From Prevotella sp. (GTDB lineage Bacteria > Bacteroidota > Bacteroidia > Bacteroidales > Bacteroidaceae): a DNA stretch of 42,570 bases. The stretch covers positions 1 through 42,570 of the forward strand of contig JAFVEE010000042.1 of NCBI GenBank assembly GCA_017478085.1, given 5' to 3'. This document shows, in pieces, positions 24,860 to 31,999 of this stretch. The position numbers and the translations under genes are program-made. Numbering within the stretch: position 1 is the stretch's first letter; every line of letters begins with the position of its first letter. The notes below the pieces were generated by a model that worked only from the letters and a program-made list of their open reading frames with translations, did no database searches and was not told where the DNA came from.

Positions 24860-25357
24860 CTATTCCTGCTCCTCGTCGCTGCCCAGTGCCAGGTCGGTGA
24901 CGGGCAGCTGGCGGTCGATGGCCGAGTGGAAGGAGATGATGCTCTCGCTGCGGGCCAGCCCCAGGGGCTGCAGCTTGTCGTGGATGATGGTGAGCAGGTG
25001 GTGGTTGTTGGCGGCATAGATCTTGATGAAAAGGTCGTAGTCGCCCGTGGTGTAGTGGCACTCCACCACTTCGGGTATTTCCTTCAGCCGCTCCACCACC
25101 TCGTCGAACGACTCGGGGTTCTTCAGGTTCAGGCCTATGAAGGCGCAGGTCTCGTAGCCCACCTTCTCGGGGTCGATGATGAACTGCGAGCCTTTCAGTA
25201 TGCCCATCGACGTGAGCTTCTGTATGCGCTGGTGAATGGCGGCGCCACTCACGTTGCAGGCCCTTGCCACTTCGAGGAACGGTATGCGTGCATCGTCGGC
25301 AATAAGCTTCAGGATGCGCTTGTCCAATTGATCAAGTTTTGGATTTGCCATAGTCAT
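24860..25357 (-). CDS. Lrp/AsnC family transcriptional regulator
   Basis: This 165-residue DNA-binding regulator has an N-terminal winged helix-turn-helix (residues 7-60, LDQLDKRILKLIADDARIPF then CNVSGAAIHQRIQKL) and a C-terminal RAM ligand-binding domain (about 75-150, with EVVECHYTTGDYDLFIKI). Lrp/AsnC proteins respond to amino acids and control amino-acid metabolism. The ATG at 25357 or the one six bases later at 25351 could be used. A near-perfect Bacteroidetes promoter lies upstream. The 3' end abuts the degenerate 22-bp array. The acidic tail (GSDEEQE) is unremarkable. Confidence 0.92.
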   Translation of the reverse strand: MTMANPKLDQLDKRILKLIADDARIPFLEVARACNVSGAAIHQRIQKLTSMGILKGSQFIIDPEKVGYETCAFIGLNLKNPESFDEVVERLKEIPEVVECHYTTGDYDLFIKIYAANNHHLLTIIHDKLQPLGLARSESIISFHSAIDRQLPVTDLALGSDEEQE

Positions 25358-25379
25358 TTACGTTTTATTAACTGATGTG

Positions 25380-25410
25380 CAAAGGTAGTAACATTTTTCG
25401 ACAATCGCAA
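25380..25410 (-). promoter_or_regulatory. Promoter of the Lrp/AsnC regulator
   Basis: On the minus strand TTG (25410-25408), a 20-base spacer and TACCTTTG (25387-25380) lie 23 bases upstream of the ATG. Confidence 0.65.
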
Positions 25411-25448
25411 CAATCTGTCAGAAAAAGTGCCGAAAAACTGCAAAATTG

Positions 25449-25898
25449 TTACTTCTCGGTGGCTGAGTAGTTGATTTTCAGCGCGAACGACTGCTGCAAA
25501 GCCTGCTTCACATCGGCTATCACGCCCATCGGCACGTCGCGGTCGGCCTTGATCGAGACGGTCATGCGGGCCTGGTCTTCCTCCGACATGCGGCCACGCT
25601 CTTCGGCCAGGAAGTCGCGAATATCGTCGATGGTGGCCAGCTGGTTGTTCAGCTGCAGACTATACTCGCCATCATTCCCCGTCTTCCCGATATAGATGTG
25701 CACCACCGCCGACTTGTGGGCCAGCTTCTGCACCTCGGTGCCCTGGGGCAGCTGGTAGCGCACCTTCAGCTCCACATCGCGCATGTGAGTGACGATCATA
25801 AAGAAGAAAAGCACGGTGAAGATCAGGTCGGGCAGGGCCGCCGTATTCAGTCCCGGCACCTCCTGCCTGCGCTTGCGAAACATGGGTCTCATCGTCAT
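25449..25898 (-). CDS. exbD: ExbD/TolR-type biopolymer transport protein (distal copy)
   Basis: This 149-residue inner-membrane protein has one N-terminal transmembrane helix (about residues 24-40, LPDLIFTVLFFFMIVTHM) carrying the conserved proton-path Asp, followed by a periplasmic ExbD domain that ends with the IKADRDVPMGVIADVKQAL segment. With ExbB it converts proton motive force into work for TonB-dependent transporters or Tol-type envelope functions. It is the last gene of the exbB operon. It is separated from the preceding exbD only by a 175-base heptanucleotide array, which must affect its translation or transcription. The start is uncertain among three close ATGs (25898, 25892, 25883). 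Confidence 0.9.
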   Translation of the reverse strand: MTMRPMFRKRRQEVPGLNTAALPDLIFTVLFFFMIVTHMRDVELKVRYQLPQGTEVQKLAHKSAVVHIYIGKTGNDGEYSLQLNNQLATIDDIRDFLAEERGRMSEEDQARMTVSIKADRDVPMGVIADVKQALQQSFALKINYSATEK

Positions 25899-25910
25899 AG
25901 ATCTTATCTC

Positions 25911-26085
25911 TTAACTCTTACCTCTTACCTCTCACCTCTTACCTCTCACCTCTTACCTCTCACCTCTTACCTCTCACCTCTTACCTCTCACCTCTCACCT
26001 CTTACCTCTCACCTCTTACCTCTTACCTCTCACCTCTTACCTCTCACCTCTTACCTCTTACCTCTCACCTCTTACCTCTCCCCTC
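25911..26085. repeat. Heptanucleotide tandem array, 25 units
   Basis: The stretch consists of 25 contiguous 7-mers, almost all TTACCTC or TCACCTC on the plus strand (first unit TTAACTC, last TCCCCTC), often alternating to give a 14-base pattern. It begins directly at the stop codon of the upstream exbD and ends 12 bases before the start of the downstream exbD. In the mRNA it reads as repeated GAGGUAA/GAGGUGA: purine-rich, with a GAGG core and a stop codon in each unit, so stops fall in all three frames. Confidence 0.9.
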
Positions 26086-26661
26086 TCACTCCCCCGGTGC
26101 CGTCTCACTGATGCGCTGCGGATAGACCATAGCGAGCGATGCCTGCTCCTCGGCCGAGCACTGGCGCAGGCCGTGGCCAAAACGCCGGCGGGCCAGATCG
26201 TCGCGCAGCCGGGCGTAGGCCCTGACGATGGCGTTCTGCATCTGGAAATAAGCATCGTAGGTGGTCTGGCGGCTCACTTGTATGGCCAGCACGTGGTGGT
26301 CGCTCACCTCGGTGAGTCCCAGCAGATGCACCTCGCGGCGGCTCTTCTCGGGCAGCGAGGGGTCGTTCTGCCTGTTGGCCACGAACTCCACAATGCGGTC
26401 GGTCAGCGCCTCGGTGGTGGTGGGCTCGCCCTCGCAGGTCAGCTGGTCGTGGGCGTCGATCTCTATCTGCAGCACGTTGCGCTCCTTCACCAGCAGTTCC
26501 TGCTCTGCCTGCTGCTCCTGCGGGGGCGGCAGCTGGCGGGGCAGGCCCTTGTCGCTGTCCATCGACGAGGTGACAAGGAAGAAGATGAGCAGCATAAACG
26601 ATATGTCTGCCGTAGAGGTCGTGTTCAACCCCGGAACCTGTTTCTCTGGACGCCGGAACAT
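26086..26661 (-). CDS. exbD: ExbD/TolR-type biopolymer transport protein (proximal copy)
   Basis: This 191-residue single-span inner-membrane protein begins MFRRPEKQVPGLNTTSTADISFML. The transmembrane helix (about 19-36) holds the conserved Asp, and the periplasmic domain follows. It is longer than the distal copy, with a QEQQAEQE-rich linker and an extra segment HLLGLTEVSDHHVLAIQVSRQTTYDAYF. The N-terminal pattern (PGLNT..., then Asp in the helix) is shared by both ExbD copies, indicating duplication and divergence. The gene lies 7 bases after a small membrane protein gene and is followed at once by the heptamer array. Confidence 0.88.
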   Translation of the reverse strand: MFRRPEKQVPGLNTTSTADISFMLLIFFLVTSSMDSDKGLPRQLPPPQEQQAEQELLVKERNVLQIEIDAHDQLTCEGEPTTTEALTDRIVEFVANRQNDPSLPEKSRREVHLLGLTEVSDHHVLAIQVSRQTTYDAYFQMQNAIVRAYARLRDDLARRRFGHGLRQCSAEEQASLAMVYPQRISETAPGE

Positions 26662-26668
26662 TGCCTTG

Positions 26669-27040
26669 CTATTTGATTTTTCGGCCTAACCCCGAGGCGC
26701 CGAAGCCCACGCAGAGGGCGGCCACGAGGATAAGTACAAGCGACGAGTTGATGAGCACATCGGCCGTGCCCAGCCAGAACGCATCGGTATAGGGACGGCC
26801 ATTGATGGTGAGCGGGGCCGTGCTGGCAGCCGCCCAGCACAGCAGCATCGTGACCACAAACACGCCGAGGGCCACGGCACCCGGCAGCCACTCATAGACC
26901 GACAGCGCCCGCAGCCTGCCAATGCGCTGCGGAGCGGTGCGTGCCAGCGACCACGCCACCACGGCCACGGCCACGGCCAGCAGTGCGTAGATGGAGTAGA
27001 GCAGCACATCGATGAACCAGGATGACTCGTAGAAACTCAT
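26669..27040 (-). CDS. Small membrane protein of the ExbB-ExbD operon
   Basis: This 123-residue protein has three hydrophobic segments (about residues 9-32, 50-72 and 90-113) and a short basic tail (GLGRKIK). I do not recognise a named family. It lies between exbB (5 bases) and exbD (7 bases) on the same strand, so it is almost certainly co-transcribed and may be an accessory subunit of this energy-transducing complex. That role is inference from position only. Confidence 0.8.
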   Translation of the reverse strand: MSFYESSWFIDVLLYSIYALLAVAVAVVAWSLARTAPQRIGRLRALSVYEWLPGAVALGVFVVTMLLCWAAASTAPLTINGRPYTDAFWLGTADVLINSSLVLILVAALCVGFGASGLGRKIK

Positions 27041-27045
27041 AGCCC

Positions 27046-27879
27046 TTAGCCTTTCACCTTCACAATCAGGTCGAGCAGCGAGATGGCCGACTCCTCCATC
27101 TGCGACGTCAGGTGCTCAATCTTCGACAGAATATAGTTGTAGAACACTTGCAGGATGAGGGCCACCACAATGCCGAAGATGGTGGTGATGAGCGCCACCT
27201 TCATGCCCTCAGCCACGATGGTGGGGCCAATGTCGCCCGCCTGCTGTATCTGGTCGAAGGCCATCACCATGCCAATCACGGTGCCCAGGAAGCCCAGCGA
27301 CGGGGCGATGGCGATGAACAGCTTGATCCACGAGCAGCCCTTTTCGAGCTTGGCCTGCTGCACGCCGCCATAGCTCACGATGCTGCGCTCCACGGCGTCC
27401 ATCGGCTCGCTGATGTGCATCAGCCCCTGGTAGCAGATGGAGGCCACGGGGCCACGGGTGTCGCGGCACAGGGTCTTCGCCCCCTCCACGTCGCCCTGCA
27501 GCACCCGCTTCTCGATGTCCACCAGCAGCTTCTTGGCGTTGATCTCTGAGAGCGACAGGTAGATGATGCGCTCTATGCACAGAGCCAGGCCCAGCACCAG
27601 ACAGAGGGCCACAAGCGACATAAAGCCCGCCGAGCCCTCAATGAACTTCTGCTTCAGCTTCGTGTGCAGGCCTCCCCCACCCTCGGTGGCCATCATCTCT
27701 AAGGCGGCCATATCGTCGGCTCCTATCAGGTCTTCGGGCATCGCGTCGGCCAGCGTGTCGGCGGTGGTCACGGTCTCGGTGGCGGCAGGGGCCACCGCAG
27801 CCGTGTCGCCTTGCGCCATCGAGGGCAGGCTCAGTGCCATGAGCCCTGCCACGGCTATCATTGCTATTGTCTTCTTCAT
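27046..27879 (-). CDS. exbB: ExbB/TolQ/MotA-type proton channel protein
   Basis: This 277-residue inner-membrane protein forms the proton channel with ExbD. The ATG at 27879 gives a signal-like N-terminus (MKKTIAMIAVAGLMALSLPS); ten upstream codons in frame lack that character. A periplasmic alanine/threonine-rich linker (25-65) precedes three transmembrane helices at about 84-108, 185-208 and 226-249, the last two with the TolQ/ExbB signature IAPSLGFLGTVIGMVMAF and the VALITTIFGIVVAL helix. It is first in the order exbB, small membrane gene, exbD, exbD. No tonB gene is present in the window. TACCTTTG (27914-27907, minus) is the likely -7 element. Confidence 0.92.
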   Translation of the reverse strand: MKKTIAMIAVAGLMALSLPSMAQGDTAAVAPAATETVTTADTLADAMPEDLIGADDMAALEMMATEGGGGLHTKLKQKFIEGSAGFMSLVALCLVLGLALCIERIIYLSLSEINAKKLLVDIEKRVLQGDVEGAKTLCRDTRGPVASICYQGLMHISEPMDAVERSIVSYGGVQQAKLEKGCSWIKLFIAIAPSLGFLGTVIGMVMAFDQIQQAGDIGPTIVAEGMKVALITTIFGIVVALILQVFYNYILSKIEHLTSQMEESAISLLDLIVKVKG

Positions 27880-27906
27880 TTCGTAGGTATGCTTTTTTTC
27901 GGGTGG

Positions 27907-27914
27907 CAAAGGTA
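27907..27914 (-). promoter_or_regulatory. -7 element of the exbB operon
   Basis: TACCTTTG on the minus strand lies 28 bases upstream of the exbB ATG. A -33 TTG is present only at a longer-than-usual spacing. Confidence 0.45.
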
Positions 27915-28026
27915 CGAATAATCAGCGTAACTAACGAACAATTTCAGAACATTAACGCAAAAAACGCCCCATAGTTCTTAACGAAACGTTTCAACTAAAA
28001 AAATAATTTAAAAGACCACTGCATTA

Positions 28027-28059
28027 TTTGGCAGTATGAGGAAGAATGCCTTATCTTTG
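28027..28059 (+). promoter_or_regulatory. Promoter of the BlaI-M56 operon
   Basis: TTTG (28027-28030), a 21-base spacer and TATCTTTG (28052-28059) form a near-consensus Bacteroidetes promoter 30 bases before the BlaI-type ATG. BlaI-family repressors commonly bind their own promoter, but I do not see a clear dyad here. Confidence 0.6.
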
Positions 28060-28089
28060 CAGCATCAAACGAAAAATTTAGTTGGAACT

Positions 28090-28446
28090 ATGCAGAAACT
28101 GACAGGAAAAGAAGAAGAGGTGATGGAGCTGATCTGGCAACTGGGCGAGTGTGCTCCGAAAGACCTCGTGGCCTGCTACGACGAGCCGCGGCCACACGTG
28201 AACACCATTGCCACGATGGTGCAGTCGCTCGAGCGCAAAGGCTTCGTGGGCCATCGCCCGCAGGGCCGGGGCTACATCTACTTCCCCTTGGTGAAGCAGG
28301 AGGAGTATGGCCGCTCTAAGCTGGGCGGCTTCGTCGACCGGTACTTCAAGCACTCGTACATAGAGCTGGTGTCGTCGCTGGTGCAAGACGAGAAGGTGAG
28401 CGAACAGGAACTATTGGACTTTCTGAACGAACTGAAAAGGAAATAA
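28090..28446 (+). CDS. BlaI/MecI-family winged-helix repressor
   Basis: This 118-residue cytoplasmic DNA-binding protein starts at ATG 28090 (MQKLTGKEEEVMELIWQLG); the longer open frame crosses the promoter. The winged helix spans residues 4-68 (CAPKDLVACYD, HVNTIATMVQSLERKGFV, GRGYIYFPLV). The C-terminal helices form the dimerisation domain (FVDRYFKHSYIELVSSLVQ). In the family, repression ends when the partner membrane peptidase is activated. The M56 peptidase gene follows with the stop and start a few bases apart. In Bacteroidetes such pairs are common and need not concern beta-lactams. Confidence 0.92.
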   Translation: MQKLTGKEEEVMELIWQLGECAPKDLVACYDEPRPHVNTIATMVQSLERKGFVGHRPQGRGYIYFPLVKQEEYGRSKLGGFVDRYFKHSYIELVSSLVQDEKVSEQELLDFLNELKRK

Positions 28447-28452
28447 GTGCTT

Positions 28453-30306
28453 ATGGCTGCATTCATTATATATATAATAAGGTGGGCGGTGGTGCTCACG
28501 CTGCTCTACTCGCTCTACGGACTGTTTATGAAGCGCGAGACGCTGCACGGCTTCAACCGCATCGTCCTGCTGTTTGTGCTCGTGGCCAGCATGGCACTGC
28601 CGCTGGTACAGGTAGAGACCGACAAAGGCAACGTGGTGACCACGGTCAGGGAGCAGGTCGAGAAGAGCCTCGCCCCCAGTCCCTCTCGCGGGAATGAGGC
28701 AATCATCTACCTTGAATCGCTGACACCGGCAGAAGCCCCAACCACTACCCTCGCTCCCGCAAGAGGGGGCTGGGGTGAGGCTTTCATCCTGCTCTACCTC
28801 GCTGGCACCCTCATCGCCTGGCTGCGCTATCTCTGGTCGCTGGCCTCGCTGCTGCGGCTCATCAGGCAGGGCCGACAGGTAGCGCTGGACGGTCTGCCCA
28901 AAGGAGTGAAAGTGATGGTGCACCCCGGCGTGAAGACTCCGTGCAGCTGGATGCACTGGATGCTGCTCAGTCCTGCCGACATCGAAGCCCGGCCCATCAT
29001 CGTGCACGAGCTGTCTCACATACGCCTGGGCCACTCCTGGGACATGCTGCTCTGCGAACTGACCTGCCGCATGCTCTGGTTCGTGCCCTTCGTCTGGATG
29101 CTGCGGCAGGACCTGCGCGACGTTCACGAATACCAGGCCGACCGCTGCGTGCTGCTGAGCGGTGTCGATGAAAACGAATATCAGCTGTTATTAATACGCA
29201 AAGCGACCTCTACGGGACTGCAGCCTGTGGTAAATGCTTTCAACCAAAGTCCCATTAAACGAAGATTCATTATGATGTGTAAGAAACCATCCCGACGATG
29301 GGTGGCCCTGAAAGCCGCCTATCTGCTGCCGCTCTGTGCGCTGGCACTCGTTGCCTTCGCCCGTCCGCAGGCGATGAAAGAAATTGAAGAGCACGTGGAG
29401 GAAGCCGCCCCCGCCGTTGCTGATGCCATCAAGATGGTGGCGCAGCAGCTCCCCTCCCTTCAAGGGGAGGGGATCGGCTCCGCCGAGCTGCCCGACTCGA
29501 ACCTCGTGAAGGCCGACCTGGCCGAATCGGGAGCCCGTGAGCTTGGCGGTTCTGCCGCCAAGTCTGCCACCGAACTGCTCGACAGCACTATGCTGGCTGT
29601 GGGGGCACGCAAGCTTGCCGAGGGCACCTACATCGGTCACTTCCAGCCCTCGCTCAGCAGCGACACCGTGCGCATAGCCCGCGCCACCATTCTTAACCGC
29701 CAGAGTCAGCAGACCGACGAGCATCTGTTCGCACAGAACGCTGCCGACCCTTACGCCTACAACATCACCCTCAATGCCGAGACGCGCAAAGACCGCACAG
29801 GGTATTACATCCGCTATTTGCAGCCCGTCAACTCAAAGCTGCGCAACTATGACAAGAAGGAGATTGACCCCAAGATGCTCTCAACCGACAGCGTGCTGAC
29901 GAAGCGTAGCAACAAGAACATGCTTCACTACCATTTCACGCCCATAGCCATCGAACGAAGCAAACAGGAAACGCGCATCTTCCTTTACATCGGATTCAGC
30001 ATGAAGTCGGATACGGAAATTCTCAAACAACAGAACATCCACATGTATAAGAATGTGGCTATTGTCGACAATCATACTGGTGACAAGTATGTGTGCCGTT
30101 CTACCGACTATTCTTATTTCAAGCACGTCAAGGATGAGATTGTCGGCAAGGACACCGTTAAGATTTTTCAGACTTGCCTCGTATTTCCACCACTCGGAAA
30201 ACGTGTAAGAGGAGCCCATTTTGCCAATATCAACGATGAGGATGATGGCCACGAGACTTTCGATGTCACTGCACTTCCCCGCAAGGGTCGCGTTATTACC
30301 CAATAA
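28453..30306 (+). CDS. M56-family (BlaR1-like) membrane zinc peptidase
   Basis: This 617-residue inner-membrane protein has an N-terminal M56 peptidase domain. Transmembrane segments lie near residues 3-22, 34-52 and 112-130; the zinc motif HELSH is at residues 185-189; a further hydrophobic segment is near 289-305. The C-terminal 300 residues are periplasmic and do not resemble a penicillin-binding sensor. I do not recognise that part. GTG at 28447 is an alternative start. Two coding stretches look like inserted palindromic repeats: LAPSPSRG...LAPARGGWGEA (28667-28781), in the loop between membrane segments 2 and 3, and LPSLQGEG (29451-29472). It should be induced through, and cleave or signal to, the adjacent BlaI-type repressor. 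Confidence 0.85.
   Translation: MAAFIIYIIRWAVVLTLLYSLYGLFMKRETLHGFNRIVLLFVLVASMALPLVQVETDKGNVVTTVREQVEKSLAPSPSRGNEAIIYLESLTPAEAPTTTLAPARGGWGEAFILLYLAGTLIAWLRYLWSLASLLRLIRQGRQVALDGLPKGVKVMVHPGVKTPCSWMHWMLLSPADIEARPIIVHELSHIRLGHSWDMLLCELTCRMLWFVPFVWMLRQDLRDVHEYQADRCVLLSGVDENEYQLLLIRKATSTGLQPVVNAFNQSPIKRRFIMMCKKPSRRWVALKAAYLLPLCALALVAFARPQAMKEIEEHVEEAAPAVADAIKMVAQQLPSLQGEGIGSAELPDSNLVKADLAESGARELGGSAAKSATELLDSTMLAVGARKLAEGTYIGHFQPSLSSDTVRIARATILNRQSQQTDEHLFAQNAADPYAYNITLNAETRKDRTGYYIRYLQPVNSKLRNYDKKEIDPKMLSTDSVLTKRSNKNMLHYHFTPIAIERSKQETRIFLYIGFSMKSDTEILKQQNIHMYKNVAIVDNHTGDKYVCRSTDYSYFKHVKDEIVGKDTVKIFQTCLVFPPLGKRVRGAHFANINDEDDGHETFDVTALPRKGRVITQ
28667..28781. repeat. 33-base inverted repeat inside the M56 gene
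   Basis: The left arm (28667-28700, GCCTCGCCCCCAGTCCCTCT...) and the reverse complement of the right arm (28748-28781, GCCTCACCCCAGCCCCCTCT...) match at most positions, with a few substitutions and a one-base gap. The arms flank a 47-base centre. The whole element is in frame and encodes a proline/alanine-rich loop. Confidence 0.6.
29451..29472. repeat. Short palindromic element inside the M56 gene
   Basis: CCCCTCCCTT-C-AAGGGGAGGGG folds on itself with a one-base bulge and encodes LPSLQGEG in the alanine-rich linker after the membrane domain. The sequence style matches small dispersed palindromes found in many bacterial genomes. Confidence 0.5.
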
Positions 30307-30319
30307 AACTGCCACCACT

Positions 30320-30967
30320 ATGAAGAAGATAATGATTCTCATGTTTGCAGCCTCAGCCATGCTGACCAGCTGCCATACCACAAAGAGCATTCTCGTAAAT
30401 GACTACGACGAGCGCCCCGAAAACAAGCAACCCGTGCTGGAGCGCCCCGCCTGGCCCAACTACGACCTGCACGACGACCGCTCGTTTGCCGCCTTCTCGC
30501 ACATACAGACGGCGCCGGAAAACCTGCGTATGCACTTATTGGCGTGTGAAGACGGCAGCGTCACCCACGGCACCTATACGCTCTACCGCTGCCAGGACGC
30601 CACCTACCTGACCTACGACTGGCGGGTGCCCACAAGCCAGGACTGGTTCTTCTGGCGCTTCACCACCGGCTCGGCCATCATCGATGCCGACACGGGCGAC
30701 CGCTACTTGCTGCAACACTTAGAGCATTTCCCCATGGATCAGTGCTTCTGGATTTACGGCCAGTCGGGTGAGACCATCCGCTTCGTGCAGGTCTACCCGC
30801 CGCTGCCCCCGTCGGTGAAGCGCGTACAGCTCTACGAGGCCAGTGCCGAGTCGCGCCGCTGGATGAACGGCACGGGTATGCTCACCAAGCCCATCGACAT
30901 CGACGACCTGCGCCCCCATGTCATAAAGAAAAAGCAGCCGAAGGCCAAGGGCCGCATCATCCGATAA
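30320..30967 (+). CDS. Predicted lipoprotein of unknown function
   Basis: This 215-residue protein has a lipoprotein signal peptide with lipobox LTSC and the lipidated cysteine at residue 18, so it is probably anchored in the inner or outer membrane. The ATG at 30320 is chosen because it starts that signal; the open frame upstream overlaps the end of the M56 gene. The mature part is rich in aromatic residues (DWFFWRFTTGSAIIDADTG, DQCFWIYGQSGETIRFV) and ends in a basic tail. I do not recognise a family. It begins 13 bases after the M56 stop and is probably the third gene of that operon. A basic hairpin terminator follows. Confidence 0.8.
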   Translation: MKKIMILMFAASAMLTSCHTTKSILVNDYDERPENKQPVLERPAWPNYDLHDDRSFAAFSHIQTAPENLRMHLLACEDGSVTHGTYTLYRCQDATYLTYDWRVPTSQDWFFWRFTTGSAIIDADTGDRYLLQHLEHFPMDQCFWIYGQSGETIRFVQVYPPLPPSVKRVQLYEASAESRRWMNGTGMLTKPIDIDDLRPHVIKKKQPKAKGRIIR

Positions 30968-31021
30968 TAATCTTAGCTAATATATAAATCAAAAGTAGTT
31001 TTTTCTTTACCCTGGGTACTG

Positions 31022-31049
31022 CTGCAGGCCGCTGTGAAGCGTCCTGCAG
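31022..31049. terminator. Bidirectional terminator between convergent genes
   Basis: CTGCAGG (31022-31028) pairs with CCTGCAG (31043-31049), with an inner CGCT-GTGA-AGCG stem. It lies between the lipoprotein gene and the PIN-domain gene, one base from the latter's stop. T-runs on both sides are short. Confidence 0.55.
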
Positions 31050-31050
31050 T

Positions 31051-31446
31051 TTAAAGGATTTCCAGAAACCGTGCCGGAGTGATTACGCGGGGCGACATGG
31101 GATAATGCTTCAAGTTTCCTGTCACAAGAAAAGAATCCTCCTGACTCAACGATACCTCATAGAACACGCGATCGTCTTCATCAGGCATCGACTCTGCAAA
31201 ATTTACTCTTGATGATTCTATGCCATTTTCAATAATAAAGGCTATCAGCGCATCAGCCGTTTCCTTTAGAATCGGGAACTTCGAACGGTGCAGTACATCT
31301 TCATACTCTGCAATGATGTCTGCGTCATACAGGGGAATGAAGTCCTGCTCCAGCAATAGTCTCACCACCTTTGCAGTAGCAGCCTCCGGATTCTTCGTTA
31401 TCAAAGCCGACACCAGTACGTTGGTGTCAATTACAGCGTATATCAT
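31051..31446 (-). CDS. PIN-domain ribonuclease toxin
   Basis: This 131-residue protein of the PIN-domain toxin group (putative toxin component, COG1569-like) begins MIYAVIDTNVLVSALI with the first catalytic Asp (residue 7). It has a second acidic position in YDADIIAEYEDVL and the third cluster in MPDEDDRVFYEV. These acids would bind Mg2+ or Mn2+ for RNA cleavage. The gene overlaps the upstream antitoxin by ATGA, the typical order antitoxin then toxin. All expected acidic residues are present, so it looks functional. Confidence 0.87.
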   Translation of the reverse strand: MIYAVIDTNVLVSALITKNPEAATAKVVRLLLEQDFIPLYDADIIAEYEDVLHRSKFPILKETADALIAFIIENGIESSRVNFAESMPDEDDRVFYEVSLSQEDSFLVTGNLKHYPMSPRVITPARFLEIL

Positions 31447-31751
31447 ACTGCCTGCTGCTTTTTACGTCGTTCCTCACGAGCAGCACGAATCTCCGCATTG
31501 ATTTCGTCCAGCGTCATCTCTGGCTCCTGACTTGTCTCCGCTGCTCTGCGTTGCTGCATAAACAGGTCTAGTGCACTTGGCTGAGCCGTCCTCGTGCCCC
31601 TGATGGTAAATGGAATGCTGCGACTCCTGATGACTGCCTTCACAAAGATATTGAAAGCCGTGTTTGCACTCATGCCAAACTGCTCGCAGAGTTCATCGAA
31701 CTGTGACTTCATCTCCGAGTCTAATCTTACCGTTACTGCCGACTGTGCCAT
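31443..31751 (-). CDS. RelB/DinJ-family antitoxin
   Basis: This 102-residue antitoxin starts at ATG 31751 (MAQSAVTVRLDSEMKSQFDEL), a ribbon-helix-helix DNA-binding N-terminus in the DinJ/RelB pattern (QFGMSANTAFNIFVKAVI). The C-terminal half (from residue 60) is charged and would wrap the toxin. ATGs at 31766 and 31778 would add 5 or 9 residues. DinJ/RelB antitoxins are best known with YafQ/RelE toxins, but here the partner is a PIN nuclease. A promoter with TTTG (31829-31826) and TAATTTTG (31805-31798), 20 bases apart, lies upstream, where the antitoxin would autoregulate. Confidence 0.87.
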   Translation of the reverse strand: MAQSAVTVRLDSEMKSQFDELCEQFGMSANTAFNIFVKAVIRSRSIPFTIRGTRTAQPSALDLFMQQRRAAETSQEPEMTLDEINAEIRAAREERRKKQQAV

Positions 31752-31797
31752 ACTCTTCAGTTTCATATTTGATGGCAATATGCCACCATTCCGACGG

Positions 31798-31829
31798 CAA
31801 AATTACGATATATTCCTGATATTACCAAA
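31798..31829 (-). promoter_or_regulatory. Promoter of the toxin-antitoxin pair
   Basis: On the minus strand TTTG (31829-31826) and TAATTTTG (31805-31798) are separated by 20 bases and lie about 47 bases before the antitoxin ATG. Confidence 0.55.
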
Positions 31830-31913
31830 GATTTCGGCAAATAGTTGCACATAAGAACGAAAAATCCCACAACAGAGCCACTATTGCGAAGTAGAGGAGC
31901 CGAAATTACGACG

Positions 31914-31950
31914 AAAAGAAAAAACCTGGCCCTATGTGATAGAGCCAGGC
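31914..31950 (-). terminator. Intrinsic terminator of the cohesin/dockerin-like gene cluster
   Basis: On the minus strand CCTGGC-TCTAT-CAC-ATAGG-GCCAGG is followed by TTTTTTCTTTT, a strong terminator 50 bases after the stop of the 59-residue ORF. It supports transcription of the small gene as the cluster's last cistron. Confidence 0.8.
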
Positions 31951-31999
31951 CGATCCTGAAACAATTAATTATTTATATACTATTGAACCATCGATAATC

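Noticed and set aside
25698..26111. Coding of the heptamer array (an LTSHLLPLTSY-type ORF)
   Set aside because: The open frame arises from the repeat itself on the strand opposite to the exbD genes. The transcribed strand has stops in all frames.
28090..30306. Beta-lactam resistance regulators (BlaI/BlaR1)
   Set aside because: The peptidase lacks a recognisable penicillin-binding sensor domain and no beta-lactamase gene is nearby.
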